Below, in pieces: positions 37,603 through 47,870 of a stretch of DNA of 64,000 nt; within the stretch, counting starts at the first letter, position 1; every line of letters starts with the position of its first letter. The position numbers were made by a program, and so were the translations under genes. The stretch covers positions 1 to 64,000 of the forward strand of contig JACRPF010000009.1 in assembly GCA_016214035.1 (NCBI GenBank), given 5' to 3'. The stretch comes from Spirochaetota bacterium. Lineage in GTDB: Bacteria > Spirochaetota > Brachyspiria > Brachyspirales > JACRPF01. The notes beneath the pieces are model-generated. The model was not told where the DNA came from, searched no databases, and saw only the letters and a list, made by a program, of their open reading frames with translations.

Positions 37603-38187
37603 ATGAATACTACAACCACACCAACAACACAACTTGATGACCTCACCCTCATCAACGGCCTTTCCGCCGACACCCGCTATATACTGCAGATGCATGAGGA
37701 TGGATATACATCGTCGGAAATTGCGGAAACCGTCCACAAACCTGAAGGGACAATCCGGAGCATCTGCTCACGCATCAAGAAGGCCATCCGCGAGGCGTAT
37801 GATACGGTCATGAAACGGGATGTATCGGCAGATGCAGTTTCTGCGGAAGAGACCGCTCCGGCAGATGAATGTGATGTGAACTCTGCGTCATGGAGGACAA
37901 GGGCTCATCCCTCGACTCCGCTCGGGAACCGTGAGCCCTTGTCCTCCACGACGCGGGTCTACCCTGCAATTGAATTCATCAAAAACCTGCTGTCACTTTT
38001 CGGCGCAGTATACAAGCGACGGATCGCTCTATTTCCTCGGCGCATTGCAGAGCGCAAGCAGTTCATCCACATGCGCCGTGGCAAGACATGTCACCGTATC
38101 CGATGCGCCGTAATAGAGCTTCACCATACCGTCGGGCTCAAGTATCATCCCGCCGGGGAATATGACATTGTTGCGCAAACCGCCTGA
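37603..38187 (+). CDS. Sigma-70 region 4-like HTH protein; 3' end probably aberrant (overlaps GH130 antisense)
   Basis: LSADTRYILQMHEDGYTSSEIAETVHKPEGTIRSICSRIKKAIREAY HTH; only the N-terminal part looks protein-like. Confidence 0.5.
   Translation: MNTTTTPTTQLDDLTLINGLSADTRYILQMHEDGYTSSEIAETVHKPEGTIRSICSRIKKAIREAYDTVMKRDVSADAVSAEETAPADECDVNSASWRTRAHPSTPLGNREPLSSTTRVYPAIEFIKNLLSLFGAVYKRRIALFPRRIAERKQFIHMRRGKTCHRIRCAVIELHHTVGLKYHPAGEYDIVAQTA
37891..37948. repeat. Perfect 17-bp inverted repeat (palindromic element)
   Basis: TGGAGGACAAGGGCTCA - 24 nt - TGAGCCCTTGTCCTCCA. Confidence 0.9.
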
Positions 38188-39048
38188 TATCTCGTACGAT
38201 ACTTCCGGAGCGATGAGCGTTTCCTTGCTCATGCCGATGACCTTCGACGGATCATCGAGGTCGAGGAGCATGATGCCTGCTGTGTAGCGCTTCGTCCATT
38301 TCGCTTCCCAGCCGTTCTTGCCGCGGGTTGCGTCGTCACGGTCGACAGCATGTATGGCGGTGAGCCAGCCCTTTTTTGTTTTCACCGGCGGTGCAGCGGG
38401 GCCTATCTTGTCGTTCGAGTACGGCACGTCTTCCACGCCGAGCACGAGCGATGAATTGCCCCAGTAGCGGCAATCCGGCGAATCGGAAAGCCATATGTCG
38501 AAGCGGTCCTTGCCGCCGCGGCTGTAGACGGGGAACGGTCGTTCAAGCCGCACATATTTTCCGCCGATGCGTTCGGGGAACATCACCATGTTGCGGTTAT
38601 CCGGCACGGTGAGATGCAGTACTTCGAATTTGGTGAAATCGTCGGTGACGGCGATACCGGCGCGAAGTCCGTGTCGTGTGTCGGTGGCGAAACACATGTA
38701 CACGCGTCCGTCGATGACCGTGAGGCGCGGGTCGTACGCCTTGAATATCTCATCGTCATGAAGGTCGAAACAGGGCTTGGGTTGAACCTTCCATCGGATG
38801 CCGTCATCACTGAACGCAAGACCGATGTTCGACCGGAGACTCGGCCAGTCCTTGCGCCGTCCGGCGTTCAGGTCGTCGAAGTCCTTCTCGGTGGCGCCGT
38901 AATCGTTACGGAACGTCATCACATATTTTCCCTGGAACTTGATGACGCCCACATTGTAGGTAAGCACCGATTCATACGGTACCATGGCGTTGGTGAGTAT
39001 CGGATTCGACGGGTGGCGGACGATGCATTTCGCGGTGCTGACGTTCAT
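38029..39048 (-). CDS. GH130-family glycoside phosphorylase/hydrolase
   Basis: NPILTNAMVPYESVLTYNVGVIKFQGKYVMTFRNDYG; IGLAFSDDGIRWK; AYDPRLTVIDGRVYMCFATD. Confidence 0.88.
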   Translation of the reverse strand: MNVSTAKCIVRHPSNPILTNAMVPYESVLTYNVGVIKFQGKYVMTFRNDYGATEKDFDDLNAGRRKDWPSLRSNIGLAFSDDGIRWKVQPKPCFDLHDDEIFKAYDPRLTVIDGRVYMCFATDTRHGLRAGIAVTDDFTKFEVLHLTVPDNRNMVMFPERIGGKYVRLERPFPVYSRGGKDRFDIWLSDSPDCRYWGNSSLVLGVEDVPYSNDKIGPAAPPVKTKKGWLTAIHAVDRDDATRGKNGWEAKWTKRYTAGIMLLDLDDPSKVIGMSKETLIAPEVSYEISGGLRNNVIFPGGMILEPDGMVKLYYGASDTVTCLATAHVDELLALCNAPRK

Positions 39049-39135
39049 GACTGACTCCTCGTTTTTTGCGTGCGTATACTATACCGGTGCGGGCATGAAC
39101 GGTCTTTGCGTATTTTTGCAGAAACTTTGCGGAAT

Positions 39136-40080
39136 TCACCGCCGCTGTGCGTCGCGGTATTCGCGCGGTGAGCAGCCGGTCCGCTGACGGAAGACACGGT
39201 TGAAATTGCTGAGGTCGATGAAGCCGGAGGCATGACAGACGTCGATGACCGCGTCGTCGGTGGTTGCGAGGAGCCGCTTCGCCTCGAGTACGCAGCGTTC
39301 GGTGAGATATTCCTTGAGGGATGTTCCGGTGACGCGCTTGAAGATCACCAGGGCGCGCGTTGCGGAGATATTGAATTCCTTCAGGAGCGCCGTGATCCGT
39401 ATGTTACCCGAGAAGTTCCGCTCTATGTAGCGCAGTATGCCGTCGACCAGCTGATGCTCCTTTCCGCTGTGCGATATATGGTTCGCTTCGGAGAAGACCG
39501 CGAATGAGCGGTAGATGATGAGGAGCATGGTGCCGAGTATCGATGAAACGGCTTCCTGCCAGAATCCGCGCCGCGCCGCATATTCCGCCTCGAGCATGTG
39601 CGCAAGCCGGAACACCGCTTCCCGGTCCGCTTTTTCCAGCGGTACGCTTATCCGGAATTGCGGCGTGTTCGCGGCGAACGGCATGAGGAGCGACGGTGAT
39701 CTGCTGTCCGGCGATATCGTCGAAAGTACTGACGGCCGGAACTTTATCGACATGGTGTCGATGCGGCGGTCGGGTATTATCGCATGTGCCTCGGAGAAAT
39801 TGCCGATACAGACGTCGCGTGCGGTGACAGCACATTGATTATCGCCGATGCGGTTGAATCCCCTGCCGCCGGTGATAATGTCTATCTCGAAGAACTCGTG
39901 TGTGTGATCGTGTATCGGCTCGGTGAACGATGAACGGATGATGAAAAACGGGAACTGTTCGAAAAGCGTCATGAGCTCCGGTTTTCCGCCCAGAAGCCAT
40001 GATGCCGTGCGGATGAATTCCGGCTGCCGCTGTTTTTCGATGATGCGTTTTCTGCCTGGCATCCGCTCACTATATCCCAC
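39136..40080 (-). CDS. AraC-family transcriptional regulator
   Basis: C-terminal AraC HTH (FVNRVFRQRTGCSPREYRDAQ-type ending: LSNFNRVFRQRTGCSPREYRDAQ); cupin-like N-terminus. Confidence 0.92.
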   Translation of the reverse strand: MGYSERMPGRKRIIEKQRQPEFIRTASWLLGGKPELMTLFEQFPFFIIRSSFTEPIHDHTHEFFEIDIITGGRGFNRIGDNQCAVTARDVCIGNFSEAHAIIPDRRIDTMSIKFRPSVLSTISPDSRSPSLLMPFAANTPQFRISVPLEKADREAVFRLAHMLEAEYAARRGFWQEAVSSILGTMLLIIYRSFAVFSEANHISHSGKEHQLVDGILRYIERNFSGNIRITALLKEFNISATRALVIFKRVTGTSLKEYLTERCVLEAKRLLATTDDAVIDVCHASGFIDLSNFNRVFRQRTGCSPREYRDAQRR

Positions 40081-40157
40081 ATGAGACGCTTGTCAAACGG
40101 GTACCCGTGTTGACATTTGCGCATCGCGTAATAGACTCTTTTTCGAAGGAGCTTCAC

Positions 40158-41549
40158 ATGCCGTTGTCACTCGCACCGATATTCACGCACCACGCAGTGC
40201 TTCAGCGTGACCGGCCTATACCTGTCTGGGGTATAGCCGCTCCCGGTTCTGATGTCTCCGTTACGCTTGCCGGAGCCGTACGGCTTGCACGGGCCGGAGC
40301 TGACGGACGTTTCCGCACCGAGTTCAGTCCGCTTCCCGCCGGCGGTCCGCATTCGCTTGCCGCTGAATCAAAGGGAGAACGTATTACGTTCAACAATATA
40401 CTCATCGGCGAGGTGTGGCTTGCGTCCGGACAGTCGAACATGCAATGGAACATCGCCGACTGTGCCGAACGCGCGGAAGCTCTGGCCGAAGCCGAACGAT
40501 TGCCCATACGCATGGACCGCGGCAGCGGCTGGCGTGTCTGCGATGTGTCGTCGGTTGTCTGGTTTTCAGCGGTGGGGTTTTTCTTCGCGCGGCATCTCTT
40601 CAACGAACTCAAAGTGCCCATCGGCATCATCGATAGAAGCGCCGGCGGTACGCGCATCGAGGCGTGGATGTCGCAGTCGACCTTGAAGATAAGTCCCTTC
40701 GGGCGCGAGATGCTTGCGCTTGCCGATTCGCCCGACGTGAAAGCGGCGGCGCTCGCCGACGATGCCGCCATGCGCGCGTGGCTTGCCGAGAATCCGCGTG
40801 TATCGCCGCTCCCTGCAGCAACGCTCGGTAAATGGCGGCTCGGCCGTGCGCTTCCGGTAACGCTGTATGAAAAGCATATCAAACCGCTCGCTCCGTACGC
40901 CGTCCGCGGTGTTATCTGGTATCAGGGTGAAAGCAACAGCAGTGCGGTATCGGACGCGAACGGATACCGTACATTATTGCCGGGGCTTATCGGCGGCTGG
41001 CGCGGCTTATGGGACGAGCGCGATATGCCGTTCATCTATGCGCAGCTCCCGAACTACAAGGGCGACGAACCGGACGCATGGGCGATAACCCGCGAGGCGA
41101 TGCGTAAAGCGCTTACCGTGCAGAACACGGCGATGGCGGTTACTATCGATCTCGGCGAGACGAACGATATTCATCCGAAGCGTAAGAAAGAAGTGGGCAG
41201 ACGTCTTGCGCTCGGCGCGTTGGCGAAGGCTTACGCAAAGGATATCATCGCAATGGGACCGCTCTACCGCGGAATGAAACATGAAGGACGTGCGGTTCGT
41301 CTGCTGTTCGATCACGTCGGCACCGGGCTTGACGCGAAAAATCCGTCCGGGCTTACCGGTTTCACCATTGCCGGCAAGGACGGTAAATTCCGTGCGGCGA
41401 AAGCAGTCATCGACAAGGACGCGGTTCTGGTGAAGAACGACATCGGAAACGACGCGGTAGTGATACGTTACGCATGGGCAAACGATCCTGCATGGTGTCT
41501 CGTGAACAGCGCGGGACTGCCCGCGTCGCCGTTCACAACCGCGATCTAA
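40158..41549 (+). CDS. Sialate O-acetylesterase-like (SGNH) protein
   Basis: LAPIFTHHAVLQRDRPIPVWGIAAPGSDVSVT; GEVWLASGQSNMQW; IGIIDRSAGGTRIEAWMS; RGVIWYQGESN. Confidence 0.92.
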   Translation: MPLSLAPIFTHHAVLQRDRPIPVWGIAAPGSDVSVTLAGAVRLARAGADGRFRTEFSPLPAGGPHSLAAESKGERITFNNILIGEVWLASGQSNMQWNIADCAERAEALAEAERLPIRMDRGSGWRVCDVSSVVWFSAVGFFFARHLFNELKVPIGIIDRSAGGTRIEAWMSQSTLKISPFGREMLALADSPDVKAAALADDAAMRAWLAENPRVSPLPAATLGKWRLGRALPVTLYEKHIKPLAPYAVRGVIWYQGESNSSAVSDANGYRTLLPGLIGGWRGLWDERDMPFIYAQLPNYKGDEPDAWAITREAMRKALTVQNTAMAVTIDLGETNDIHPKRKKEVGRRLALGALAKAYAKDIIAMGPLYRGMKHEGRAVRLLFDHVGTGLDAKNPSGLTGFTIAGKDGKFRAAKAVIDKDAVLVKNDIGNDAVVIRYAWANDPAWCLVNSAGLPASPFTTAI

Positions 41550-41575
41550 GCGGTACAACCGCCGTCATCGCCATG

Positions 41576-44227
41576 TCACTTCGCTCCCGTACGTATTTTT
41601 GATACACGTTCATCGCAGGCTTTCGCCTCATCCTCCCTGCCGGCTTTCCGGTACAGTGCGGCAAGTCTTTCAATGAGCCGGATGGTATCGGGATGACGGT
41701 CGCCGGATGTTTTTTCATACAGCGGGATTATTTTTATGCAGGATGTTATTGCCGCGGCAACGGTATCGCCGGCGACAAGCTTCAGGTTCCGTTCGCGGAT
41801 CGTCAATGCCTGTGAATAGTGATCAGCGGCGGCCACGTTGCTGCCCATGCGCTCCAGTGCCGCACCGACATCCTCCATACTTTCAGCCGTGCGTACACTG
41901 TTCGTCCCGTGGCGTTTTTTGTTCATCGTGAGTACACGCGTGTAGAACGCATAGGCATTCGTCAGGTCGTTTGCAGTCATGGACAGACCGCCGAGACGCC
42001 GCAGCGTATCGATAAGAGCGTTCGTGTCGGCAGTGCCGGGCCGGTCGTAGCATGAGCGCAGCCGCTGCAGATTGAGCACCGCCTGCGCGGTGTCGCCCGC
42101 GGCGGTATACCGGTCGGCGAGCGTAGACAGGAACGCGAGCGTGGCGGGGTGATTCGAACCGTATTTTTTTTCGCAGAGCATGAATTCCTGCTGTGCCGAC
42201 TGCAGCGCTGCCGGATAATTTTTCAGCTCGGTATGCTGGTCGGTCAGGAGGCGATAGAGTTCCGGTTTCTGTTTATTACCGTCGGGCAGCGCGGTGATCA
42301 TACTGTTGATGCCGTCGTACTGTTCCTGCGCATGGACATCATCGGCAAGTTTCGCATATGCGGCGCCGAGCCAGACTTTCGAAGTAATCAGGGAAAAACG
42401 ATCCGGCGATGACATCTGTTCATATCGGGCAACCGAGCGTTCGAACAGCGGTTTCGCCTGTTCATACTGCTCCTGGCGGTAATAGACCATTCCAAGATAG
42501 AACGGCAGCTCGGTGACCGTGGCGGCGGTATCGGCATGTGAGGCGGTATAAGCGATAGCCCGCTCGAGCAGCGGCTGTGCTTCTTTGTTGCGTTGCAGTT
42601 CGGCGCAGACGATACCCAGTTTTGCTGAAAGGTCCGCTGCTGTTGCCGTCATCGATGCGGGTGCATTCGTGTATGGCGCGAGCAGTCCGGCATACAGCGG
42701 CGCTGCCCCGGCATAATCGCCCCGGTAGAGATACGAGTCCGCAAGATATTGTTCAGCAGTAACGGTTTTCGGGTGACCGGCGGGGTATGCCGTACGGAAT
42801 CCGTTGCGAGCCTGAACGAGCAGCGGTTCAGCCATAGCATACTGTTCATCATCAAAATAGAATTGTGCAAGTTCCAGTGTAACATCAGCGGTGCGGGGAT
42901 GATGAGCCCCGAACAGCGACAGACATGCCGCACGGTTGCGTCTGGCGATGGCCACCGCCTGCGCGTTGCCGCCGGATGCCCGTATCGTCCTGCCGAGACT
43001 ATGACGGCAGGATATTGCTTCAAGATGATGCGGGCTGAAACGCTTTTCAATTATCGATAATGCTTTTGTGTACAGGATTATCGCGCGGTCGTACGTGTGC
43101 TGTTTTTCATATTGTACCGCCACGTTGATTATCGCCTCGGCCGTATCACCGGTGGCGGCGCCGAAGACCTCGGTCATTTCCCGGGCGCTCTGGGCAAGCT
43201 GTATCGCCGCGTTACTGTCGCCGCGTGCCGCCGCAAGGTCAGCCCGTCGATTCATATTCTGTGCGATCCGCGGGTGCTCGGGGCCGTACATGGCAGTGAG
43301 CGTTTCATGCGCGCGGGTGAGGCATACGCCTGCTTCGAGGAACTTTTTCTGCTGCTGATAATACTGCGCATACGCCTCAAGACGTGTCACGGTTTCGCTT
43401 CTGTTACGGTCGAACGATTTTTCCCAAATGTCATACGCCCGCTGACGCAGCGGTTTGGCGTCGGCGAACAGCAGCTGCATTTCATAGACCCCGGCAAGTC
43501 TGATAAGCGTTGCCGCCACATCCGCATGATTGCTGCCGCTGTCGCGCTCGCGTATACCGACGGCTTCTTCCAACGCGTCTTCCGCCTGCGGGTACTGCCC
43601 GAACCATTGAAACAACTGCGCAAGGTGTTCCCAATAAGCGGCGGTGAGGGAATCGTCGGGCGCAAACGACTTCCCGCTCATCGCGACTGCAATGGTCATG
43701 TTCGATACGGCGCCGTCGTATCTCCCCTGTGCATAGAACATATCCGCCAGCAGTTTGTATGACGCGGCCAATTCTGATGTGTCGTCGCCGAACGCCTTTT
43801 TCCGGATTGCATGCGCGCGGTACAAGAGCGGCGGGATATTGGAAAAAGCACCCGTGATGAAATATATCTCCGCAAGACCATGGATCGTTGCCGCCACTTC
43901 CGGATGCTCGCGGCCGAGGCTGCTCTCATAGAGCGCGGCTGATCTCTTGTACGCCGCTTCAGCACGCGTGTACTGCGCATTGGTTGCATAGAGATATGCC
44001 GCAGTCCGGAGCGCAAACGCCATATTTGTGTTCGTCGCGCCGGCTGTCGTTTCGAGTATGGCAACCGCGTTTGATGCCGCGGAGAGCGCTTCCAGATAAT
44101 GCCCCTTGGCGCACAACGTGTTCGCCGACGATAAAAGCGTTGTCCAGTTGATCTGTGCAGACAGCGGCATACCCAGTGACAGGAATATCAGCGGATACAG
44201 GATTATGCTGAAAAAGATTCTTCCCAT
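41576..44227 (-). CDS. Secreted tetratricopeptide-repeat protein (kinesin-light-chain-like TPR array)
   Basis: Signal peptide; about 15 repeats of the A..YYERSLAIRE..GxxHPxTA type. Confidence 0.9.
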   Translation of the reverse strand: MGRIFFSIILYPLIFLSLGMPLSAQINWTTLLSSANTLCAKGHYLEALSAASNAVAILETTAGATNTNMAFALRTAAYLYATNAQYTRAEAAYKRSAALYESSLGREHPEVAATIHGLAEIYFITGAFSNIPPLLYRAHAIRKKAFGDDTSELAASYKLLADMFYAQGRYDGAVSNMTIAVAMSGKSFAPDDSLTAAYWEHLAQLFQWFGQYPQAEDALEEAVGIRERDSGSNHADVAATLIRLAGVYEMQLLFADAKPLRQRAYDIWEKSFDRNRSETVTRLEAYAQYYQQQKKFLEAGVCLTRAHETLTAMYGPEHPRIAQNMNRRADLAAARGDSNAAIQLAQSAREMTEVFGAATGDTAEAIINVAVQYEKQHTYDRAIILYTKALSIIEKRFSPHHLEAISCRHSLGRTIRASGGNAQAVAIARRNRAACLSLFGAHHPRTADVTLELAQFYFDDEQYAMAEPLLVQARNGFRTAYPAGHPKTVTAEQYLADSYLYRGDYAGAAPLYAGLLAPYTNAPASMTATAADLSAKLGIVCAELQRNKEAQPLLERAIAYTASHADTAATVTELPFYLGMVYYRQEQYEQAKPLFERSVARYEQMSSPDRFSLITSKVWLGAAYAKLADDVHAQEQYDGINSMITALPDGNKQKPELYRLLTDQHTELKNYPAALQSAQQEFMLCEKKYGSNHPATLAFLSTLADRYTAAGDTAQAVLNLQRLRSCYDRPGTADTNALIDTLRRLGGLSMTANDLTNAYAFYTRVLTMNKKRHGTNSVRTAESMEDVGAALERMGSNVAAADHYSQALTIRERNLKLVAGDTVAAAITSCIKIIPLYEKTSGDRHPDTIRLIERLAALYRKAGREDEAKACDERVSKIRTGAK

Positions 44228-44395
44228 GAGTACATCCTGAATAATTGAAGTAACGCAATGCAGTATATATCGTCAATCAGCATCGTCAAGATGTATCCGG
44301 GCACTGTTTCAGGTGATATACTATCGCTGGTGTATGTATGATATAGTATGGGAATATGTGTGAAACGTTTGGGCAGTGAAATCGATAGAACGATC

Positions 44396-44411
44396 TGTGA
44401 ACAGCCTCACA
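44396..44411 (+). promoter_or_regulatory. Candidate Crp-type operator TGTGA-ACAGCC-TCACA
   Basis: Perfect TGTGA-N6-TCACA, 72 bp upstream of ATG 44484; the operon encodes a Crp-family regulator. Confidence 0.6.
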
Positions 44412-44483
44412 CAGGCGCTTCACAGACATTTCGTACGCAATTCGGTATAGTACAGGTGAATAAAAAAACAAGGAGGCAGCGTA

Positions 44484-45700
44484 TGAACATTGAAGAAGAA
44501 AAAGGAACGTTGACGGTGGTGCTCGGCAGAGGGGCGATATCCCGCTATGAACTCGGTGTGCTCAAGGCCGGTGACGTGGTCCGCATGGCCAACAACGCGG
44601 GGCGGCCGTTTGCGGTGGAGTTCAACGGCAGACATGTGGCGCGTGGGGAGGCGGTGGTGCTCGGATTCAAGACCGCAAAGCCGGTATTCGGCGTCAGATT
44701 ATCGCAGGTCCCCGGCGAACCGCTGACCGCGGACCCGTTTCCGCCGCTCAACGATCTTGTCGAGATTCTTCCAGCGGAGATAGTGCTTGACCGCGTGCCG
44801 TTCTCGATGGCTGAACTCACCGATGTCGGCGTGGGTACTGTCATCGCGCTCGAACGCCTTGTCGACGGTGATATCGATCTTGTCGTCGCAGGCATGACGG
44901 TTGCCCGCGGCAGGCTCATGGTCCATGGCGAGAATTTTGCGTTCCGGGTAACGGAGAAGACAATCGCCGTGAAAGAACAGGTCGCACCGCGCATATCAGG
45001 TGCGCTCATCGAGCCCGCGCGTGAGCCCAGAATAAAGGAATATGACTTCAGACGTCCGGATAAATTCTCGCGTGTCGCCGTGAACCGCTTTACGCAGATA
45101 CATGAGCTTTTCGTGGAACATCTCAAGGCGATGATGCCCGAGACGGGAAACTACCGGGTAACCTCCACCGATCAGGCCGCGTTTTACGAAGTTGAGGATC
45201 ATCTGAAGTCCGGAGACTACCGCTTTTTCATCGTGAGCACCGAACAGCGTCCCACCGGCATCAACTACATACCGTCGGTGTACGGTAACGGCGGGCGGGA
45301 GCTGAAGATTTTCGTACAGCCGGCGCAGACGAAGCACACGCATTTCCGCGAGAAGGAATATCAGGATATGCTTGCCTGGTGGCGCGACGAAATGAAAAAG
45401 TGGTACGGATTTCATTTGTTTCTCGTGGCCTATCATAAGGATAGTGTTTTCGGTAAACTCGCCAGCGACCGCAGCGTTGAGGAGCTGTTTCTTACGCCGC
45501 TTGCCAACGGCTGGAAGGCGCTGGTGAACACGCATCTGCATCTGAGCAAGATGAGTGATAAACCCGAGGATGCGCTCATCATCCCGAAGAACGACATGAT
45601 CCTGTATTCGACCATAGGTGAAGAGAACAATCCTTCAAGCACCTGCTTCATCATCTATCCGTATATCACGATAGAGCCGGTCATCCCGCTCATGGAGTGA
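44484..45700 (+). CDS. FliM/FliN-related protein in permuted order: SpoA-SpoA-FliM middle-like domain
   Basis: LTVVLGRGAISRYELGVLKAGDVVRMANNAGRPFAVEFNGRHVARGEAVVL and VPFSMAELTDVGVGTVIALERLVDGDIDLVVAGMTVARGRLMVHGENFAFRVTE (two SpoA); C-terminal FSRVAVNRFTQIHELFVEHLKAMM..NGWKALVNTHLHL..PKNDMILYSTIGEENNPSSTCFIIYPYITIEPVIPLM is FliM-middle-like. Confidence 0.75.
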
Positions 45701-45703
45701 CCG

Positions 45704-46363
45704 ATGACACGCGAGGAGATTACCGCAACGCTGTCGGCTTTCGACAGTCTCAAAGGTATGAACGTCATCGACCGTTCGCGTATCGCCGGTGCGGGGACGC
45801 CGCTCGTCTGCCGCACCGAGCGTGCGCTTTTTTATCAGGGCGATCCTGCCGACCGTACCGCCATAGTGCTCGACGGACGCATCGATTTGGTGAAATACCG
45901 GTCCGACGGCACATCGGTCATCATGCGAAGCGCGCAGGCGGGCGAATGGATAGGGCTAGCCGAGACCATCACTGCGGGGCCGTATCTCACCGACGCGGTG
46001 ACGCGTTCGGAAAGTTCGGTGCTCATCTTCACCCGCGACAGGTTCATGCCGCTCATGTCGCTTGGCGGTATTAAGGACTCCGTGCTCACCATGCTTGCCC
46101 GCGGGTATTACGACGTGTACAGTCAGCTTGATGCGCGCTCACCGGTTGAGAAAATATCCGCGTTCCTCAGATCCCGGGCGGAACTGTCGGGCGGCGGCGA
46201 GACCATCATCGAGATCACGCAGGAGGCGCTTGCTGAAGCGATAGGTTATACGCGTGAGACGGTGAACAAGACGCTTGCGGCACTCGCATCAGACGGCGCC
46301 GTAACACTGTCGCGGGGAAAGATTGTCGTTACCGACGTGAAGAGGCTTGATGCGTCTGAATGA
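45704..46363 (+). CDS. Crp/Fnr-family transcriptional regulator
   Basis: cNMP-type domain plus ITQEALAEAIGYTRETVNKTLAALASDGAVTLSRGKIVVTD HTH; starts 3 nt after the upstream stop. Confidence 0.93.
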   Translation: MTREEITATLSAFDSLKGMNVIDRSRIAGAGTPLVCRTERALFYQGDPADRTAIVLDGRIDLVKYRSDGTSVIMRSAQAGEWIGLAETITAGPYLTDAVTRSESSVLIFTRDRFMPLMSLGGIKDSVLTMLARGYYDVYSQLDARSPVEKISAFLRSRAELSGGGETIIEITQEALAEAIGYTRETVNKTLAALASDGAVTLSRGKIVVTDVKRLDASE

Positions 46364-46461
46364 ATGTGGCGCGTAACGGCGCACGGGCGTTGACTTTCCT
46401 CCGGAACATACTAAATTCGTTCATGACTTCCGGACCGAATCCGCATTGAGGACTTACCGGC

Positions 46462-47829
46462 ATGGAACAAAAAAAGACCGGCGCGCTCATGTTCACTCTG
46501 TTCTTCGGCGTGCTCATGGGGGCGCTTGATATCGCCATCGTGGGGCCGGCGTTTCCCGCCCTGCGCAGCGCGTTTGACATAACCGCGCGTCAGCTTTCGC
46601 TTATCTTCACCGTATATGTGACGATGAATCTCATCAGCGCCCCGCTTATCGCGCGGCTGAGCGACCGTTACGGCCGGCGTATCATGTATGTATTTTCCAT
46701 TCTGCTGTTTGTCACCGGCTCGGTTGTGATCGCATGCGCGTCGTCATTCTGGGTGCTTCTGCTGGGGCGCGCCATACAGGGATTCGGCGCCGGCGGTATT
46801 TTTCCGGTGGCAAGCGCCGTCATCGGCGATGTGTATCCGCCCGAGAAACGCGGACGCGCGCTCGGACTCATCGGGATGGTATTCGGGCTTGCGTTCATCA
46901 TCGGTCCGATTATCGGCGGCATCATCCTGAAATTCTGGATATGGCGCGGACTGTTTCTCGTCAATGTTCCCGTTGCAATCGTGCTTATCGTGCTGGCCGT
47001 ACGGAATCTGCCGCATCAAAAACGCAGCAACGTCGCCCCGTTCGATTTCCCCGGCGCACTGTGCATTTTCCTGATCCTCGCCCCGCTGTCATTTGCCATA
47101 AGCCAGATTGACACCGGGCATCTGCTCAGCAGTTTGACGTCGCTCCGCGTTTTCCCGATGTTCATCGTGTCGCTGCTGTCGCTATTCCTGCTGAGAATTG
47201 CGGAACACCACGCGAAAGACCCCATTGTGCGGCCGTCACTGGTGGAGATGCCGCAGATATTTCAGGTAAACATGCTGTCATTCGCCGCCGGGTTCATCGA
47301 AAGCGCCATCGTATTTCTTCCATTGCTCGCGGTGAGCGCGTTCGCCGTCTCAAACAGCACGGCCAGTTTTCTTATTCTGCCGCTTGTTGTCGCTACCGCG
47401 ATCGGTTCGCCGCTTGTCGGCCGTCTGCTCGATGCGGTCGGCGCCAAAAAGGTCCTCCTTATCGGCACCCTCATTCTCGCCTCGGGTTTGTCCATCGTCG
47501 CATTCCTCGGAACGCTGTTCGCGTTCTTTATCGCGGGGAGCGTCATCATGGGTTTCGGTCTCATTACGCTCCTCGGCGCGCCGCTCAGATATATCGTGCT
47601 GCGTGAGGCGCGGCTCGAAGACCGTGCGGTGGCACAGGGTGTGCTTGCCATTTTCGGCGGCACCGGTCAACTCGTCGGGGGCGCGCTGTTCGCGGCGTTC
47701 ATCGCAAGCGCGCACACGCCGCTCGGCGGATATACCCTGGCCTATGCGGTTGCCGCCGCATGCGCCGTGCTGTCGTTCATCGTATCCGTGTTTCTGCATG
47801 ATGAGCCGAAGCGCACAGCGAAAGCGTAG
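46462..47829 (+). CDS. MFS transporter (drug-efflux-like)
   Basis: ARLSDRYGRRIMYVFSILLFVTGSVV motif A; RAIQGFGAGGIFPVASAVIGDVYPPEKRGRALGLIG. Confidence 0.93.
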   Translation: MEQKKTGALMFTLFFGVLMGALDIAIVGPAFPALRSAFDITARQLSLIFTVYVTMNLISAPLIARLSDRYGRRIMYVFSILLFVTGSVVIACASSFWVLLLGRAIQGFGAGGIFPVASAVIGDVYPPEKRGRALGLIGMVFGLAFIIGPIIGGIILKFWIWRGLFLVNVPVAIVLIVLAVRNLPHQKRSNVAPFDFPGALCIFLILAPLSFAISQIDTGHLLSSLTSLRVFPMFIVSLLSLFLLRIAEHHAKDPIVRPSLVEMPQIFQVNMLSFAAGFIESAIVFLPLLAVSAFAVSNSTASFLILPLVVATAIGSPLVGRLLDAVGAKKVLLIGTLILASGLSIVAFLGTLFAFFIAGSVIMGFGLITLLGAPLRYIVLREARLEDRAVAQGVLAIFGGTGQLVGGALFAAFIASAHTPLGGYTLAYAVAAACAVLSFIVSVFLHDEPKRTAKA

Positions 47830-47870
47830 AACAGCGGCTGTACGGGAAAGGGCGATGTGCCCCTGATATA

